Source: Planctomycetota bacterium (lineage in GTDB: Bacteria; Planctomycetota; MHYJ01; JACQXL01). Taken from it: a stretch of 11,075 bases of DNA. Of this stretch, positions 1 through 5,951 are shown piece after piece. A program made the translations under genes and the position numbers. Location: NCBI GenBank assembly GCA_016208805.1, contig JACQXL010000229.1:1-11075 (forward strand). The letters are read 5' to 3'. Below the pieces are notes generated by a model, which was not told the DNA's origin, searched no databases, and saw only the letters and a list, made by a program, of their open reading frames with translations. Numbering within the stretch: the stretch's first letter is position 1; each line of letters starts with the position of its first letter.

Positions 1-58
1 TGTGCTGTGCTGTGCTGTGCTGTGCTGTGCTGTGCTGTGCTGTGCTGTGCTGTGCTGT
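1..58. repeat. Pentanucleotide microsatellite (TGTGC)11
   Basis: Eleven perfect copies of TGTGC fill positions 1-55, followed by a partial TGT and then TGTCATTATG. The array is cut by the window edge, so the real copy number is unknown. It lies about 43 nt beyond the stop codon of the minus-strand DUF5618 gene, and no gene is visible that it could control from inside this window. A 5-nt unit would shift the frame of anything it lies in when the copy number changes. Confidence 0.95.
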
Positions 59-100
59 CATTATGTCTGGCCTATAACAAATATGTGTAAGAAGTCAAGA

Positions 101-478
101 TTATTTGCTTATTTTTCCTATGAACTGCCGGGCGGTATCTAAAATCTCTTTAATGACCGCTACTTCATGTAACCACCCGCGATAATAGCCGGCAATATGC
201 AACTCATCATAAAGCATGTTAAACTCTTTGAATAAGTTGCCGTTGTGGACGCCGATATATTTGTGCAATGCTTTCTGGTAGGCCTCAACTGATTTGGGCA
301 GTTCTTTCCGGGATAGTCCCCGGTTCAGTAAGTATTCATTGATGGCTTCCAGTATGGATAAATAAGCAGTGCTACATGCCTCACGTACCGGCTTGACATC
401 CGTGTAAAAACGTCCTTCTCGCGGGGCTTTCTTAAGTATCTCACGGGCATTGTGTAAATACCTTATCGCTTCTTTCAT
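101..478 (-). CDS. DUF5618-family small helical protein
   Basis: A 125-residue, charged, predicted all-helical protein with no signal peptide or membrane segment. It resembles the DUF5618 family (mostly known from Bacteroidetes). The N-terminal helix has the form AxRYLxNAREIL (residues 4-15), followed by a YxxxKxVREACSTAYLSIL-like helix (25-43), a YxxALxKY helix (67-74) and the C-terminal block YDELHIAGYYRG (90-101). The fold looks HEPN-like, but no RxxxxH catalytic motif is evident, so nuclease activity is not claimed. The biochemical role of the family is not known to me. The ATG at 476-478 has no convincing Shine-Dalgarno sequence, and no better in-frame start was found. The gene stands alone, 190 nt from the next gene upstream. 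The call rests on memory of the family pattern. Confidence 0.6.
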   Translation of the reverse strand: MKEAIRYLHNAREILKKAPREGRFYTDVKPVREACSTAYLSILEAINEYLLNRGLSRKELPKSVEAYQKALHKYIGVHNGNLFKEFNMLYDELHIAGYYRGWLHEVAVIKEILDTARQFIGKISK

Positions 479-578
479 ACGGCGTAAAGCATATCATCGC
501 CCCATTTTCTCGTCAAGGTTTATTTAGCGGAATTATGTAGTGTGGCTGTTGAGGCATGCCGATTACAGCCAACTATAC

Positions 579-611
579 CCGGCAGTAATTCGCTACCGCT
601 CAAACTGCCGG
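579..611. repeat. Inverted repeat upstream of the DUF5618 gene
   Basis: CCGGCAG at 579-585 pairs with CTGCCGG at 605-611 across a 19-nt loop. It lies in the 190-nt gap between the two minus-strand genes. There is no T-run next to it, so it is not a convincing terminator. It may sit in the leader of the DUF5618 transcript. I see no other gene or promoter in 479-668. Confidence 0.35.
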
Positions 612-668
612 AGTATGAATTATTTATCCCGATGGTATCGTCCCGCCGATGACCGGTTCAGACCGATG

Positions 669-1418
669 TCACCCGAGGGTGTTAAAGCAAAACCCGGCTT
701 TTTTTAAGGCCATATTCCACTTGCGGAAATATCTACAGGTCGCGGAAAAAAGACGGCTGTCTTCTTGTTTGATAACTAACCTCAATAAACTCCGACCTTG
801 ACGGGCTCTTTTCTTAAGCGCGGCAAGTATTTTTTCGGGCGACCAATATTGACGAGGCGGGCCGATTGCCGTTTCCGGGTTAATATTAGATGCTTTAATG
901 GCATTTCTTAAATTCCCGAAATAATAAACTGATTCAGCATAGAGACGACGGCCATCTCGGGTTTTGTAAAGGGATGTGTAATGTAAAGGCAAATGCCGGC
1001 GGTATCGTTCCCTGAGTTTCTGGATAACCTTTTTGCCCGACCATCTATGAGAGAAACACATCGGATAGTCAATACCGAGATTCTGCACGGCTTTTGTCCA
1101 GTTACCAAAGTGCCGTTCCGCGGCCATAACAAGAGGCAAGTCCTCAGCCCGTACGATCATATATTGAATAGACTGTTTATTGTTCAGGCGGCGCTTAATC
1201 GCATGGCAAATTAACGTCTTATTCCAGGGTTGTCTTATCCTCTTAAGACCAAAATATTTCCGATATCTCTTTATGGTCCCGGCCGGCAGATCCATTATTT
1301 TAGAGGCTAACTGATAGTTAAAGATTTTCCTGCCCCAGAACTTTCGGAGCCAGATTTTTTCTGCCTCAGTAAAAATATTCTTCCTGGCACGTCTGAGCCG
1401 GCTCGTGTCGCTGTGCAC
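669..1418 (-). CDS. Putative DNA-binding protein with HTH and three homing-endonuclease-associated repeats
   Basis: The 249-residue reading starts at a GTG (1416-1418). Residues 16-57 form an HTH-like segment ending in LPAGTIKRYRKYFGLKR. After this come three copies of a module of about 53 residues, at roughly 65-117, 126-179 and 192-243. Each begins with W and carries an (V/I)IxxLxxR helix, an RxxxDxxLxxAxxxxFGxW-like helix and xxAIKxxxI. This matches the homing-endonuclease-associated repeat (HNH_repeat, SANT/Myb-like, probably DNA binding). No HNH catalytic motif is present, so nuclease activity is not expected. The reading frame stays open far upstream of the GTG and encodes a zinc finger (see 1419-1622), so the GTG is probably not the original start. 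The protein is strongly basic, which fits DNA binding. Target and role are unknown. Confidence 0.6.
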   Translation of the reverse strand: MHSDTSRLRRARKNIFTEAEKIWLRKFWGRKIFNYQLASKIMDLPAGTIKRYRKYFGLKRIRQPWNKTLICHAIKRRLNNKQSIQYMIVRAEDLPLVMAAERHFGNWTKAVQNLGIDYPMCFSHRWSGKKVIQKLRERYRRHLPLHYTSLYKTRDGRRLYAESVYYFGNLRNAIKASNINPETAIGPPRQYWSPEKILAALKKRARQGRSLLRLVIKQEDSRLFSATCRYFRKWNMALKKAGFCFNTLG

Positions 1419-1622
1419 GTAATCAGTCTTAAATTCCTGCTTGTAATCCTCTGAGGCAACCTCGTGTATACGGGATAGGTGACTGAAGTTGAGGGCTTTA
1501 AAGTACTTCCCGCAGATCTGACAGCGGATTTTTTTCTGTAAAGGATACCGGGCTCTGAGCCGCTCAAGTTCTTTCTTAAGTCTGGCTATTACTATTTTCT
1601 GTTTATTTCTCGTAAAGGTCTC
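1419..1622 (-). other. Open 5' extension encoding a ROS/MucR-like zinc finger, without a start codon
   Basis: Upstream of the GTG at 1418 the same minus-strand frame is open for 68 codons, back to a TAA at 1623-1625. It encodes a basic helix and then CQICGKYFKAL, followed by HLSRIH and EDYKQEF. This gives C34-x2-C37-x10-H48-x4-H53, numbered from codon 1 after the stop, and continues like ROS/MucR-type prokaryotic zinc fingers. The conserved sequence says the extension was translated as part of the gene. None of the 68 codons is ATG, GTG, TTG or CTG. The nearest candidates are two ATA codons (1593-1595 and 1587-1589), each one substitution from ATG. The gene may be a pseudogene that lost its start, may use a rare start, or may carry a local sequencing error. 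Confidence 0.65.
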
Positions 1623-1654
1623 TTAAGAGTCCCTGTTATTAGGGGGGGCGGTTA

Positions 1655-1713
1655 TCCCCCCTTACCTAACCTCCCCGACCCACCGGGCATCGGGAAGGGA
1701 AAGGGTGAGGGGG
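1655..1713. repeat. Imperfect inverted repeat downstream of the class V aminotransferase
   Basis: Left arm TCCCCCCTTACCTAACC (1655-1671) pairs imperfectly with the complement of GGGAAAGGGTGAGGGGGA (about 1696-1713). The centre holds a second palindrome, CCCGACC...GGGCATCGGG (1674-1694). It begins 11 nt after the stop codon of the minus-strand aminotransferase gene, where a terminator could be. No T-run follows, so it reads better as a dispersed repeat that may act as a 3' stem. With the GC-rich stretch to 1626 it fills the gap between the aminotransferase and the zinc-finger frame. Confidence 0.6.
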
Positions 1714-1724
1714 ACGGTGTTGGT

Positions 1725-2819
1725 TTATTTCTTGGACTCTACCAGCGGCGAGAGTGTCTTAATAACCTCTTCCATCACAGATAGCAGTTCCTTGAGTTCG
1801 GCCACGGTCGTCTCGCCCATATGGGCTATCCGGAAACTCTTGTCTTTCAGTTTGCCGTAGCCGGCCGATATCATATAGCCCCGCTTGCCCAGTTCCTCGT
1901 TGAGTTTGTTGATATCCACGTTCCGGGTATTCTCGGCCGTGGTCATGGTCACGGATTCATAGCCCGGTTCGGTAAACAGTTTGAATCTGTTATCCAGCAC
2001 CCACTTGCGGCAGGTCGCGGACAACTCTTTAATCCGGTTGAAGTGGTTGTCCAGCCCTTCCTTTAGAATCTTATCCAGTTGGTAGTTCAGGGCGAACATA
2101 TGCGATACCGAAGGCGTAGTCGGCGTCTGGTTCTTGGCGTCAAACTGGTCAAAGACCAGGAAGTCAAAGTAGTAGCCGCGATTCTTGACCTGCTTGGTGC
2201 GCTCCAGGGCCTTGTTGCTGATGGAGCAGATGGCGAATCCGGGCGGGAGCGCGAAGCCCTTCTGCATGCTGGCCAGGCAGACGTCTATGCCGTAGGCGTC
2301 AACCTCTATCTTGGCGCCGGCCATTGAGCTGACCGCATCCACGCAGAAGACTACTTCGGGATATTTCTTTACCACCGCGGCAATCTCCTTGAGCGGGTTC
2401 ATCACGCCGACCGAGGTCTCGTTGTGGGTGATAAAGACCGTATCATACTTGCCGGTGGCCAGGGCCTGGTCAACCATCTTCGGCTTGATGGCCTTGCCCA
2501 GTTCCACTGAAAACTTATCGGCCTCTTTGCCGTTGAGTGTGGAGATTTCAAACCAGCGTTCGCCGAACTCGCCGCAGACGAAATGGGCCGCACGCTTGTT
2601 AACCAGGTTACGCGAGCAGGCCTCCATTATCCCTGTGCCGGATGAGGTGACCAGATAAATCTTGTTCTTGGTGTATAATAACTGCTGGAGTTTGGACTTG
2701 ATTTGTCCATGCATATCGGCGTATTCCTTAGTCCTGTGGCCAATCATCGGCGTGCCCAGAACTTTAAGAACATCTGGGTAAACCTCCACCGGTCCGGGGA
2801 TAAACAGTTTCTTGTGCAT
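1725..2819 (-). CDS. Class V PLP aminotransferase (alanine-glyoxylate / serine-pyruvate / phosphoserine type)
   Basis: Cytosolic fold-type I enzyme of 364 residues, normal for the family. The chosen ATG (2817-2819) follows AGGAGG with a 4-nt spacer; the 20 codons upstream have no such site. Visible features: the N-terminal FIPGPVEVYPDVL substrate loop, IGHRTKEY (26-33), the PLP-phosphate loop SSGTGIMEA (59-67), HNETSVGVMNP (132-142), D161 in VDAVSS for the pyridine nitrogen, Schiff-base K187 in SMQKGF, TPSVSH (235-240) and the substrate-carboxylate arginine R330. Family members use alanine, serine or glutamate with glyoxylate, pyruvate or 3-phosphohydroxypyruvate; specificity cannot be read from sequence. 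In anaerobes such enzymes often sit beside serA in place of serC, and serA is three genes upstream here. I infer a role as phosphoserine (or serine) aminotransferase. A 318-nt repeat mosaic separates it from the DUF1015 gene. Confidence 0.88.
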   Translation of the reverse strand: MHKKLFIPGPVEVYPDVLKVLGTPMIGHRTKEYADMHGQIKSKLQQLLYTKNKIYLVTSSGTGIMEACSRNLVNKRAAHFVCGEFGERWFEISTLNGKEADKFSVELGKAIKPKMVDQALATGKYDTVFITHNETSVGVMNPLKEIAAVVKKYPEVVFCVDAVSSMAGAKIEVDAYGIDVCLASMQKGFALPPGFAICSISNKALERTKQVKNRGYYFDFLVFDQFDAKNQTPTTPSVSHMFALNYQLDKILKEGLDNHFNRIKELSATCRKWVLDNRFKLFTEPGYESVTMTTAENTRNVDINKLNEELGKRGYMISAGYGKLKDKSFRIAHMGETTVAELKELLSVMEEVIKTLSPLVESKK

Positions 2820-2833
2820 ATAACCTCCTGTAT

Positions 2834-3048
2834 ACTGAACTCTTGCGAAATGGGAAATAAACCACCCAAAAAGTGCCACGCCACGACGCCATGCGGCATC
2901 GCGTGGTGCGGCATGGCATGGTCATTCTGAGTCCCGACACGGAGTGTCGGGGCGAAGAATCTCGTCCCAAACCCTCATAAAATGCAGATTCTTCACTCCG
3001 CTTCGCTCCGTTCAGAATGACAGAGGGGGCGTTTCGCAAGAGTTCAGT
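2834..3048. repeat. Composite MITE-like element with nested inverted repeats
   Basis: The outer ends are a perfect 17-bp inverted repeat: ACTGAACTCTTGCGAAA (2834-2850) and its complement (3032-3048). Nested inside is a second pair, GTCATTCTGA (2921-2930) and TCAGAATGAC (3012-3021). Each inner end is followed inwards by a GAAGAATCT copy (2954-2962 and, inverted, 2987-2995). Between GTCATTCTGA and GAAGAATCT the two arms differ: the left holds a hairpin CCCGACAC-GGAG-TGTCGGGG, the right a CGGAGCGAAGCGGAGT module. No ORF with family features is present. The whole gap 2820-3137 contains only this element and the AGTCA-rich repeat after it. Its position suggests insertion into an operon between the DUF1015 and aminotransferase genes. 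Confidence 0.8.
2881..2917. repeat. GCAT-rich palindromic cluster inside the composite element
   Basis: CCACG (2881-2885) pairs with CGTGG (2902-2906) around ATGC-G-GCAT (2891-2899). An overlapping alternative pair is GCCATGC (2888-2894) with GCATGGC (2911-2917). It ends in a short GGCAT pentamer repeat that abuts the GTCATTCTGA inner terminus at 2921. Only one of the alternative stems can form at a time. Confidence 0.6.
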
Positions 3049-3050
3049 GT

Positions 3051-3145
3051 ATAGTCAAAAGGTCAAGCATTGTCAGAAAGTAGTCAAGGATTGTTACGAT
3101 ACTTGACTATGCTTGACTATCATTTGACGATTCCTGACTACTTAT
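3051..3145. repeat. Imperfect inverted array of (A/T)GTCA(A/G) motifs
   Basis: The left half (3051-3100) has four spaced copies of a TCA-centred motif: AGTCAAAA, GGTCAAGC, TGTCAGAA and AGTCAAGG. The right half (3101-3145) carries the complement four times: CTTGACTA, CTTGACTA, TTTGACGA and CTGACTAC. Together they form a long imperfect hairpin. The right end runs into the stop codon (3138-3140) of the DUF1015 gene, so the stem would form in its 3' untranslated region. It could be a decayed transposon end, a regulatory array or an RNA-stabilising structure. Confidence 0.65.
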
Positions 3146-4559
3146 AATTAATTTTGCTAATCACAATACCGCTTAACAGTTTCGGGTAGAAATCGGTTGA
3201 TTTCTGGGGCATCCGCTCGTTCTTGGCTGAAACCTTTTTTAACTCCGATATTTTGGTCGGGTTGAGTATGAAGGTCATTTGGTACTTATTCTGACGGACT
3301 GATTCCACGGCCTCGTCGGCCGCGCGGACATAGTTGACATACTGGTCTTCGGCCACCTTTTCCTTGGTAATCCCCAGAAGTTTCCAGAGAATCAGTTGGT
3401 GCAGGATGTTAACATCCAGATGCTTAAGGGCGGGTGAGCCCTTTTCTTTGATGACCTTGTCCATTATTGATTCGTCTTTGAGAGTGAGCAGGAAATACTT
3501 CTTCACGCCTTTAATAGCCAGTCCGAATGCGTGGGCGCTGTAACCGGTGATGCGCAGGTCTTCCATCATCTCGGTCCGGGCGGTTTCCGATTCCTTGCCG
3601 TAGGCGCTGAACGGGTATTCGTTAAGCCAGAAGTATTTGTTCAATCGGGCGAGGAACTTCCTGAGCGATAATTTCAGACCGAATATCAGCCGGTGCGTGG
3701 GCAGAATCAGCAAGCCCTCGTCATCCATATTGACAAAGGTCATCATCCGGTTATCGTATGATTCGTTGCCCGTGCATTTGAGTCCTTTGGCACGCATCTC
3801 GTTGCGGTAATTGAGCGCGGTCTCGTAGCGGTGGTGTCCGTCCGCGATGAAGATGTCTTTGGCCGCCATTGATTTGACAATGCGATTGACCAGCGTCGGC
3901 TGGGTAATCTTCCAGAGTTTGTGAGCGACGCCGTATTCGTCCTTGGCGACGACATCGGGCTTGCGGAGTCGCAACGGAGTCCCGACCGTAGCGTCGGGGC
4001 GCCGGCCAGCCACAGAGTCCATTATTTTATTGATGGTCAGGGTCGGGTCTGAATAGAGCATAAATATCTGGCCGGTAGATCCGTGCACCTGGCGCATCGT
4101 GTTCAGGCGGTCCATCTTGGGCTTGAGGAGCGTGCGTTCGTGGGCGTGCACGCCTTTGCCCCGCATAAGTGCGGGACTGCCTGTGGGCTTGCCTAATTCC
4201 ACCAGCCGACCCAGCGCAATAAAGCCCTTGCGCACCATCACCGGCGCATTCGGCATTCCGTACGGCTTGAACTCTTCGTAATAGGCATAAATCGCCGGTT
4301 TCTTGTCCTGAGCCAGCACGCCTTTCTTTTGCCAGTCCCTGAAGAACCGGCCGGCCCGGGTGTATTTGTTATTGCCATCGCTGTCGCCTTTGGTTTCTTT
4401 GCCCTTGGTGATGCGAATAAGATTATACGGATGCTTGCGGTAATAGCCGGCCTGCATTTTGTCATCAATCTTGTCATATGGTTGGGTTAACACCAGACCG
4501 TAATCTTTGACCTTCTTTTTGTTATAGAGCACGCCGCGGAAAGGGAATATCTTGGCCAT
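3138..4559 (-). CDS. DUF1015 family protein with two repeat-derived insertions
   Basis: A 473-residue cytosolic protein with family landmarks: FPFRGVLY (5-12), QPYDKI (26-31, usually APPYDVI), HERTLLKPKMDRL (140-152), IFMLYSDP (165-172), YGVAHKLWKI (209-218), DGHHRYETAL (240-249) and the C-terminal MPQKSTDFYPKLLSGIVI (450-467). The DGHHR motif resembles the nucleotide-binding motif of ParB/sulfiredoxin-fold proteins, which include the free-serine kinases SerK and SbnI. The family itself has no settled activity. In clostridia I recall DUF1015 genes next to serC-serA; here it lies between SerA and a class V aminotransferase, so I infer a role in serine metabolism. AAGGAG precedes the ATG at 4557-4559. 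Relative to the family there are two extra stretches, about residues 124-134 and exactly 187-199, both made of palindromic repeat DNA. Confidence 0.88.
   Translation of the reverse strand: MAKIFPFRGVLYNKKKVKDYGLVLTQPYDKIDDKMQAGYYRKHPYNLIRITKGKETKGDSDGNNKYTRAGRFFRDWQKKGVLAQDKKPAIYAYYEEFKPYGMPNAPVMVRKGFIALGRLVELGKPTGSPALMRGKGVHAHERTLLKPKMDRLNTMRQVHGSTGQIFMLYSDPTLTINKIMDSVAGRRPDATVGTPLRLRKPDVVAKDEYGVAHKLWKITQPTLVNRIVKSMAAKDIFIADGHHRYETALNYRNEMRAKGLKCTGNESYDNRMMTFVNMDDEGLLILPTHRLIFGLKLSLRKFLARLNKYFWLNEYPFSAYGKESETARTEMMEDLRITGYSAHAFGLAIKGVKKYFLLTLKDESIMDKVIKEKGSPALKHLDVNILHQLILWKLLGITKEKVAEDQYVNYVRAADEAVESVRQNKYQMTFILNPTKISELKKVSAKNERMPQKSTDFYPKLLSGIVISKINYK
3962..4000 (+). repeat. 39-nt palindromic element inserted in frame in the DUF1015 gene
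   Basis: On the plus strand it reads TGCGGAGTCGCAA, then CGGAGTCCCGAC, then a short loop and GTCGGGGC. Read from the minus strand it adds 13 codons (residues 187-199, RPDATVGTPLRLR). Removing them joins AGR directly to KPDVVAKDEYGVAHKLW, the spacing I expect from the family. The same 5' module and hairpin start recur at 9496-9519, and GAGTCCCGAC...TCGGGGCG recurs at 2929-2954. This is therefore one copy of a dispersed repeat. Confidence 0.8.
4159..4176 (-). repeat. Palindrome TCCCGCACTTATGCGGGG inside the DUF1015 gene
   Basis: The stem CCCGCA/TGCGGG encloses a CTTA loop (minus-strand reading) and encodes the core of SPALMRG (residues 128-134). This is in a region where other DUF1015 proteins, as I recall them, are about 10 residues shorter before the HERT motif. 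A copy with one more base pair, the same loop and the same reading frame lies at 10022-10041. Confidence 0.7.
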
Positions 4560-4586
4560 AATTACTCCTTAGAAATCTGTTAAGCA

Positions 4587-4604
4587 CCCCGATGAACATC
4601 GGGG
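4587..4604 (-). repeat. Hairpin in the STAS-DUF1015 intergenic gap
   Basis: A perfect 8-bp stem CCCCGATG/CATCGGGG with a 2-nt loop, starting 28 nt upstream of the DUF1015 ATG and just before its AAGGAG ribosome binding site. No T-run follows on the minus strand, so it is not a standard terminator. It belongs to the same TCCCG/CGGG-type palindromes seen elsewhere, and could act as a processing or pausing stem within the operon. Confidence 0.7.
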
Positions 4605-4617
4605 GGCAGTTTCTTAT

Positions 4618-4640
4618 CCCGCACATAATTTATGTGCGGG
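4618..4640 (-). repeat. 10-bp hairpin overlapping the STAS stop codon
   Basis: CCCGCACATA (4618-4627) and TATGTGCGGG (4631-4640) form a perfect stem with a 3-nt loop. The TAA of the STAS gene (4630-4632) lies in the loop and top of this stem, so the last codons of the protein are written in repeat sequence. A second hairpin follows 13 nt downstream. Neither has a T-tract. The pair could still reduce read-through between STAS and DUF1015. Confidence 0.75.
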
Positions 4641-5004
4641 GTTCTTTTTCCGTCAACGCCTTCAATTCCTTAATAGCCGTTTCTTTATCCTTGCAGACGC
4701 TGTAAAAGGCGGACAGTTTGAATAACTTAAAGACCTCTTTGACATTGGGTTTGGGATGGATGAAGACAATCGTACCGTTGTGCTGTTCAAGGATATCAAG
4801 GATACTGATGAATACTCCAACGCCGGGCGAGCCGAGATAGTTTAGCTTTGACAGGTCTATGATAAACTTGTAAATCTTCATATTAAACAAATCCTGAAAA
4901 GTCCTGGATAAACCTTCGGCCACGAAACTATCCAGCGCTCCTTCCAGCGCAACCAGCACCACGCTTTCTTCCACACGCTCGGTTTTAATATCTAATCCGT
5001 CCAT
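4630..5004 (-). CDS. STAS-domain protein (anti-sigma factor antagonist type)
   Basis: A single STAS domain of 124 residues with no membrane part. Landmarks: the beta strands VVLVALEGALDS (15-26), the helix FVAEGLSRTFQDLF (27-40), KFIIDLSKLNYLGSPGVGVFISI (46-68) and GTIVFIHPKPNVKEVFKLFKLSAFY (77-101). In SpoIIAA/RsbV-like proteins the loop before the second helix reads DS(S/T)G and carries the phosphorylated serine. Here it is G-S59-P-G: S59 aligns with the first serine, but the following residue is proline and the aspartate is missing, so phosphorylation control is uncertain. In partner-switching systems such proteins bind an anti-sigma kinase; none is nearby. The gene starts 12 nt after the serA stop, with GAGG in that junction, so it is co-transcribed. 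The C-terminal ~10 residues look repeat-derived. Confidence 0.82.
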   Translation of the reverse strand: MDGLDIKTERVEESVVLVALEGALDSFVAEGLSRTFQDLFNMKIYKFIIDLSKLNYLGSPGVGVFISILDILEQHNGTIVFIHPKPNVKEVFKLFKLSAFYSVCKDKETAIKELKALTEKEPRT

Positions 5005-5016
5005 ATTCTCTATTCC

Positions 5017-5940
5017 TCAGGCCCGGGCATAGGCAATCAGTTTTTCGGCCACCGCATCGCCCACCCGTCCCTGGCCTTCGGCCGATGAAGCGCCCAAATG
5101 CGGGGTGAGCACAATCTTATCACCCAGCCCTAATAAGGGATTATCCGCCGCAATCGGTTCTTTCTCAAAAACATCTATAGCCGCGCCGGCCACTTTGCCG
5201 GTCTTAATGGCTTCGGCCAGCGACTTTTCATCTATGATGCCGCCCCGGGCGCAGTTGACAATCCGCACGCTCGGCTTCATCTTGCCGAACGCATCGGCAT
5301 TGAGCATATTTTTGCTCTCCGGCGTCAGCGGCAGGTGCAAAGAAATATAATCCGCATTCTTGTAAATCTCATCCAGCCCGACCATCTTGATGCCAAGTTT
5401 GGTAATATGTTCAGGCACCGGCTTGAGATATGGGTCGTAAGCAATGACCGACATCCCCATCCCGATAGCGCGTTTGGCGACCTCTAATCCGATACGTCCG
5501 ATGCCGATAAGACCGAGGGTTTTCTTCCAGAGTTCCACGCCTTCCAGGGCTTTCTTTTCCCATTTGCCTTGTTTGGTGGTGCTATCGGCAACGGCTATCT
5601 TGCGGGCGAGAGTGAGCATCATCCCGATGGTCAGTTCGGCCACCGAGACCGAACTCGCCTCCGGCGTATTTTCCACCTTGACATTGGCCGCTTTGGCGGC
5701 CGCGGCGTCAATATTATCCATCCCGACCCCGCCCCGGACCACCAGTTTCAGGTTCTTGCCCTGGGCAATCACGTCCTTGGTTACTTTGGTGGCGCTGCGC
5801 ACGACCAGGACATTGTAATCCGCGATAGTCTTTAAGAGTTCGTCCGGATTGATACCGAACTTGGTATCAACATTCAGACCGGCCTTCTTCATCTTATCCA
5901 CCGCCGTGGTATCAATCTTGTCGGCTATCAATACTTTCAT
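5017..5940 (-). CDS. serA: D-3-phosphoglycerate dehydrogenase, short form
   Basis: Oxidises 3-phosphoglycerate to 3-phosphohydroxypyruvate with NAD, the first step of serine synthesis. Its 307 residues cover only the substrate- and nucleotide-binding domains; the C-terminal ACT and intervening domains of longer SerA are absent, so the usual serine feedback site is missing. Visible: RSATKVT (48-54), RGGVGMDNID (69-78), the Rossmann motif G146-I-G148-RI-G151 with D169 ending the second strand (NAD preference), and the catalytic set R232 (NCARGG), E261 (EKEP) and H281 (TPHLGAS). Start ATG 5938-5940 has AGGAGG five nt upstream. It follows the nitroreductase by 11 nt and precedes the STAS gene by 12 nt. 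Other 2-hydroxyacid dehydrogenases share this fold, but the VENTPEASSVSVAE segment and the aminotransferase neighbours favour SerA. Confidence 0.9.
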   Translation of the reverse strand: MKVLIADKIDTTAVDKMKKAGLNVDTKFGINPDELLKTIADYNVLVVRSATKVTKDVIAQGKNLKLVVRGGVGMDNIDAAAAKAANVKVENTPEASSVSVAELTIGMMLTLARKIAVADSTTKQGKWEKKALEGVELWKKTLGLIGIGRIGLEVAKRAIGMGMSVIAYDPYLKPVPEHITKLGIKMVGLDEIYKNADYISLHLPLTPESKNMLNADAFGKMKPSVRIVNCARGGIIDEKSLAEAIKTGKVAGAAIDVFEKEPIAADNPLLGLGDKIVLTPHLGASSAEGQGRVGDAVAEKLIAYARA

Positions 5941-5951
5941 ATTATCCTCCT

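Noticed and set aside
1655..1713. Rho-independent terminator after the class V aminotransferase
   Set aside because: The position fits, but the stem is imperfect and no T-run follows on the minus strand. It is better described as a repeat.
2820..2879. A longer start for the class V aminotransferase, adding 20 residues
   Set aside because: The extension runs into the outer inverted repeat, while the ATG at 2819 has a perfect AGGAGG and begins with the conserved KKLFIPGPVEV.
2764..3039. Open frame across the composite repeat (minus strand)
   Set aside because: It is made almost wholly of inverted-repeat DNA, has no ribosome site and overlaps the start of a well-supported gene.
3428..3447. AAGGGC/GCCCTT palindrome in the DUF1015 gene as a further inserted element
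   Set aside because: It lacks the TCCCG/CGGG ends, and the protein there has the spacing expected of the family, so chance is more likely.
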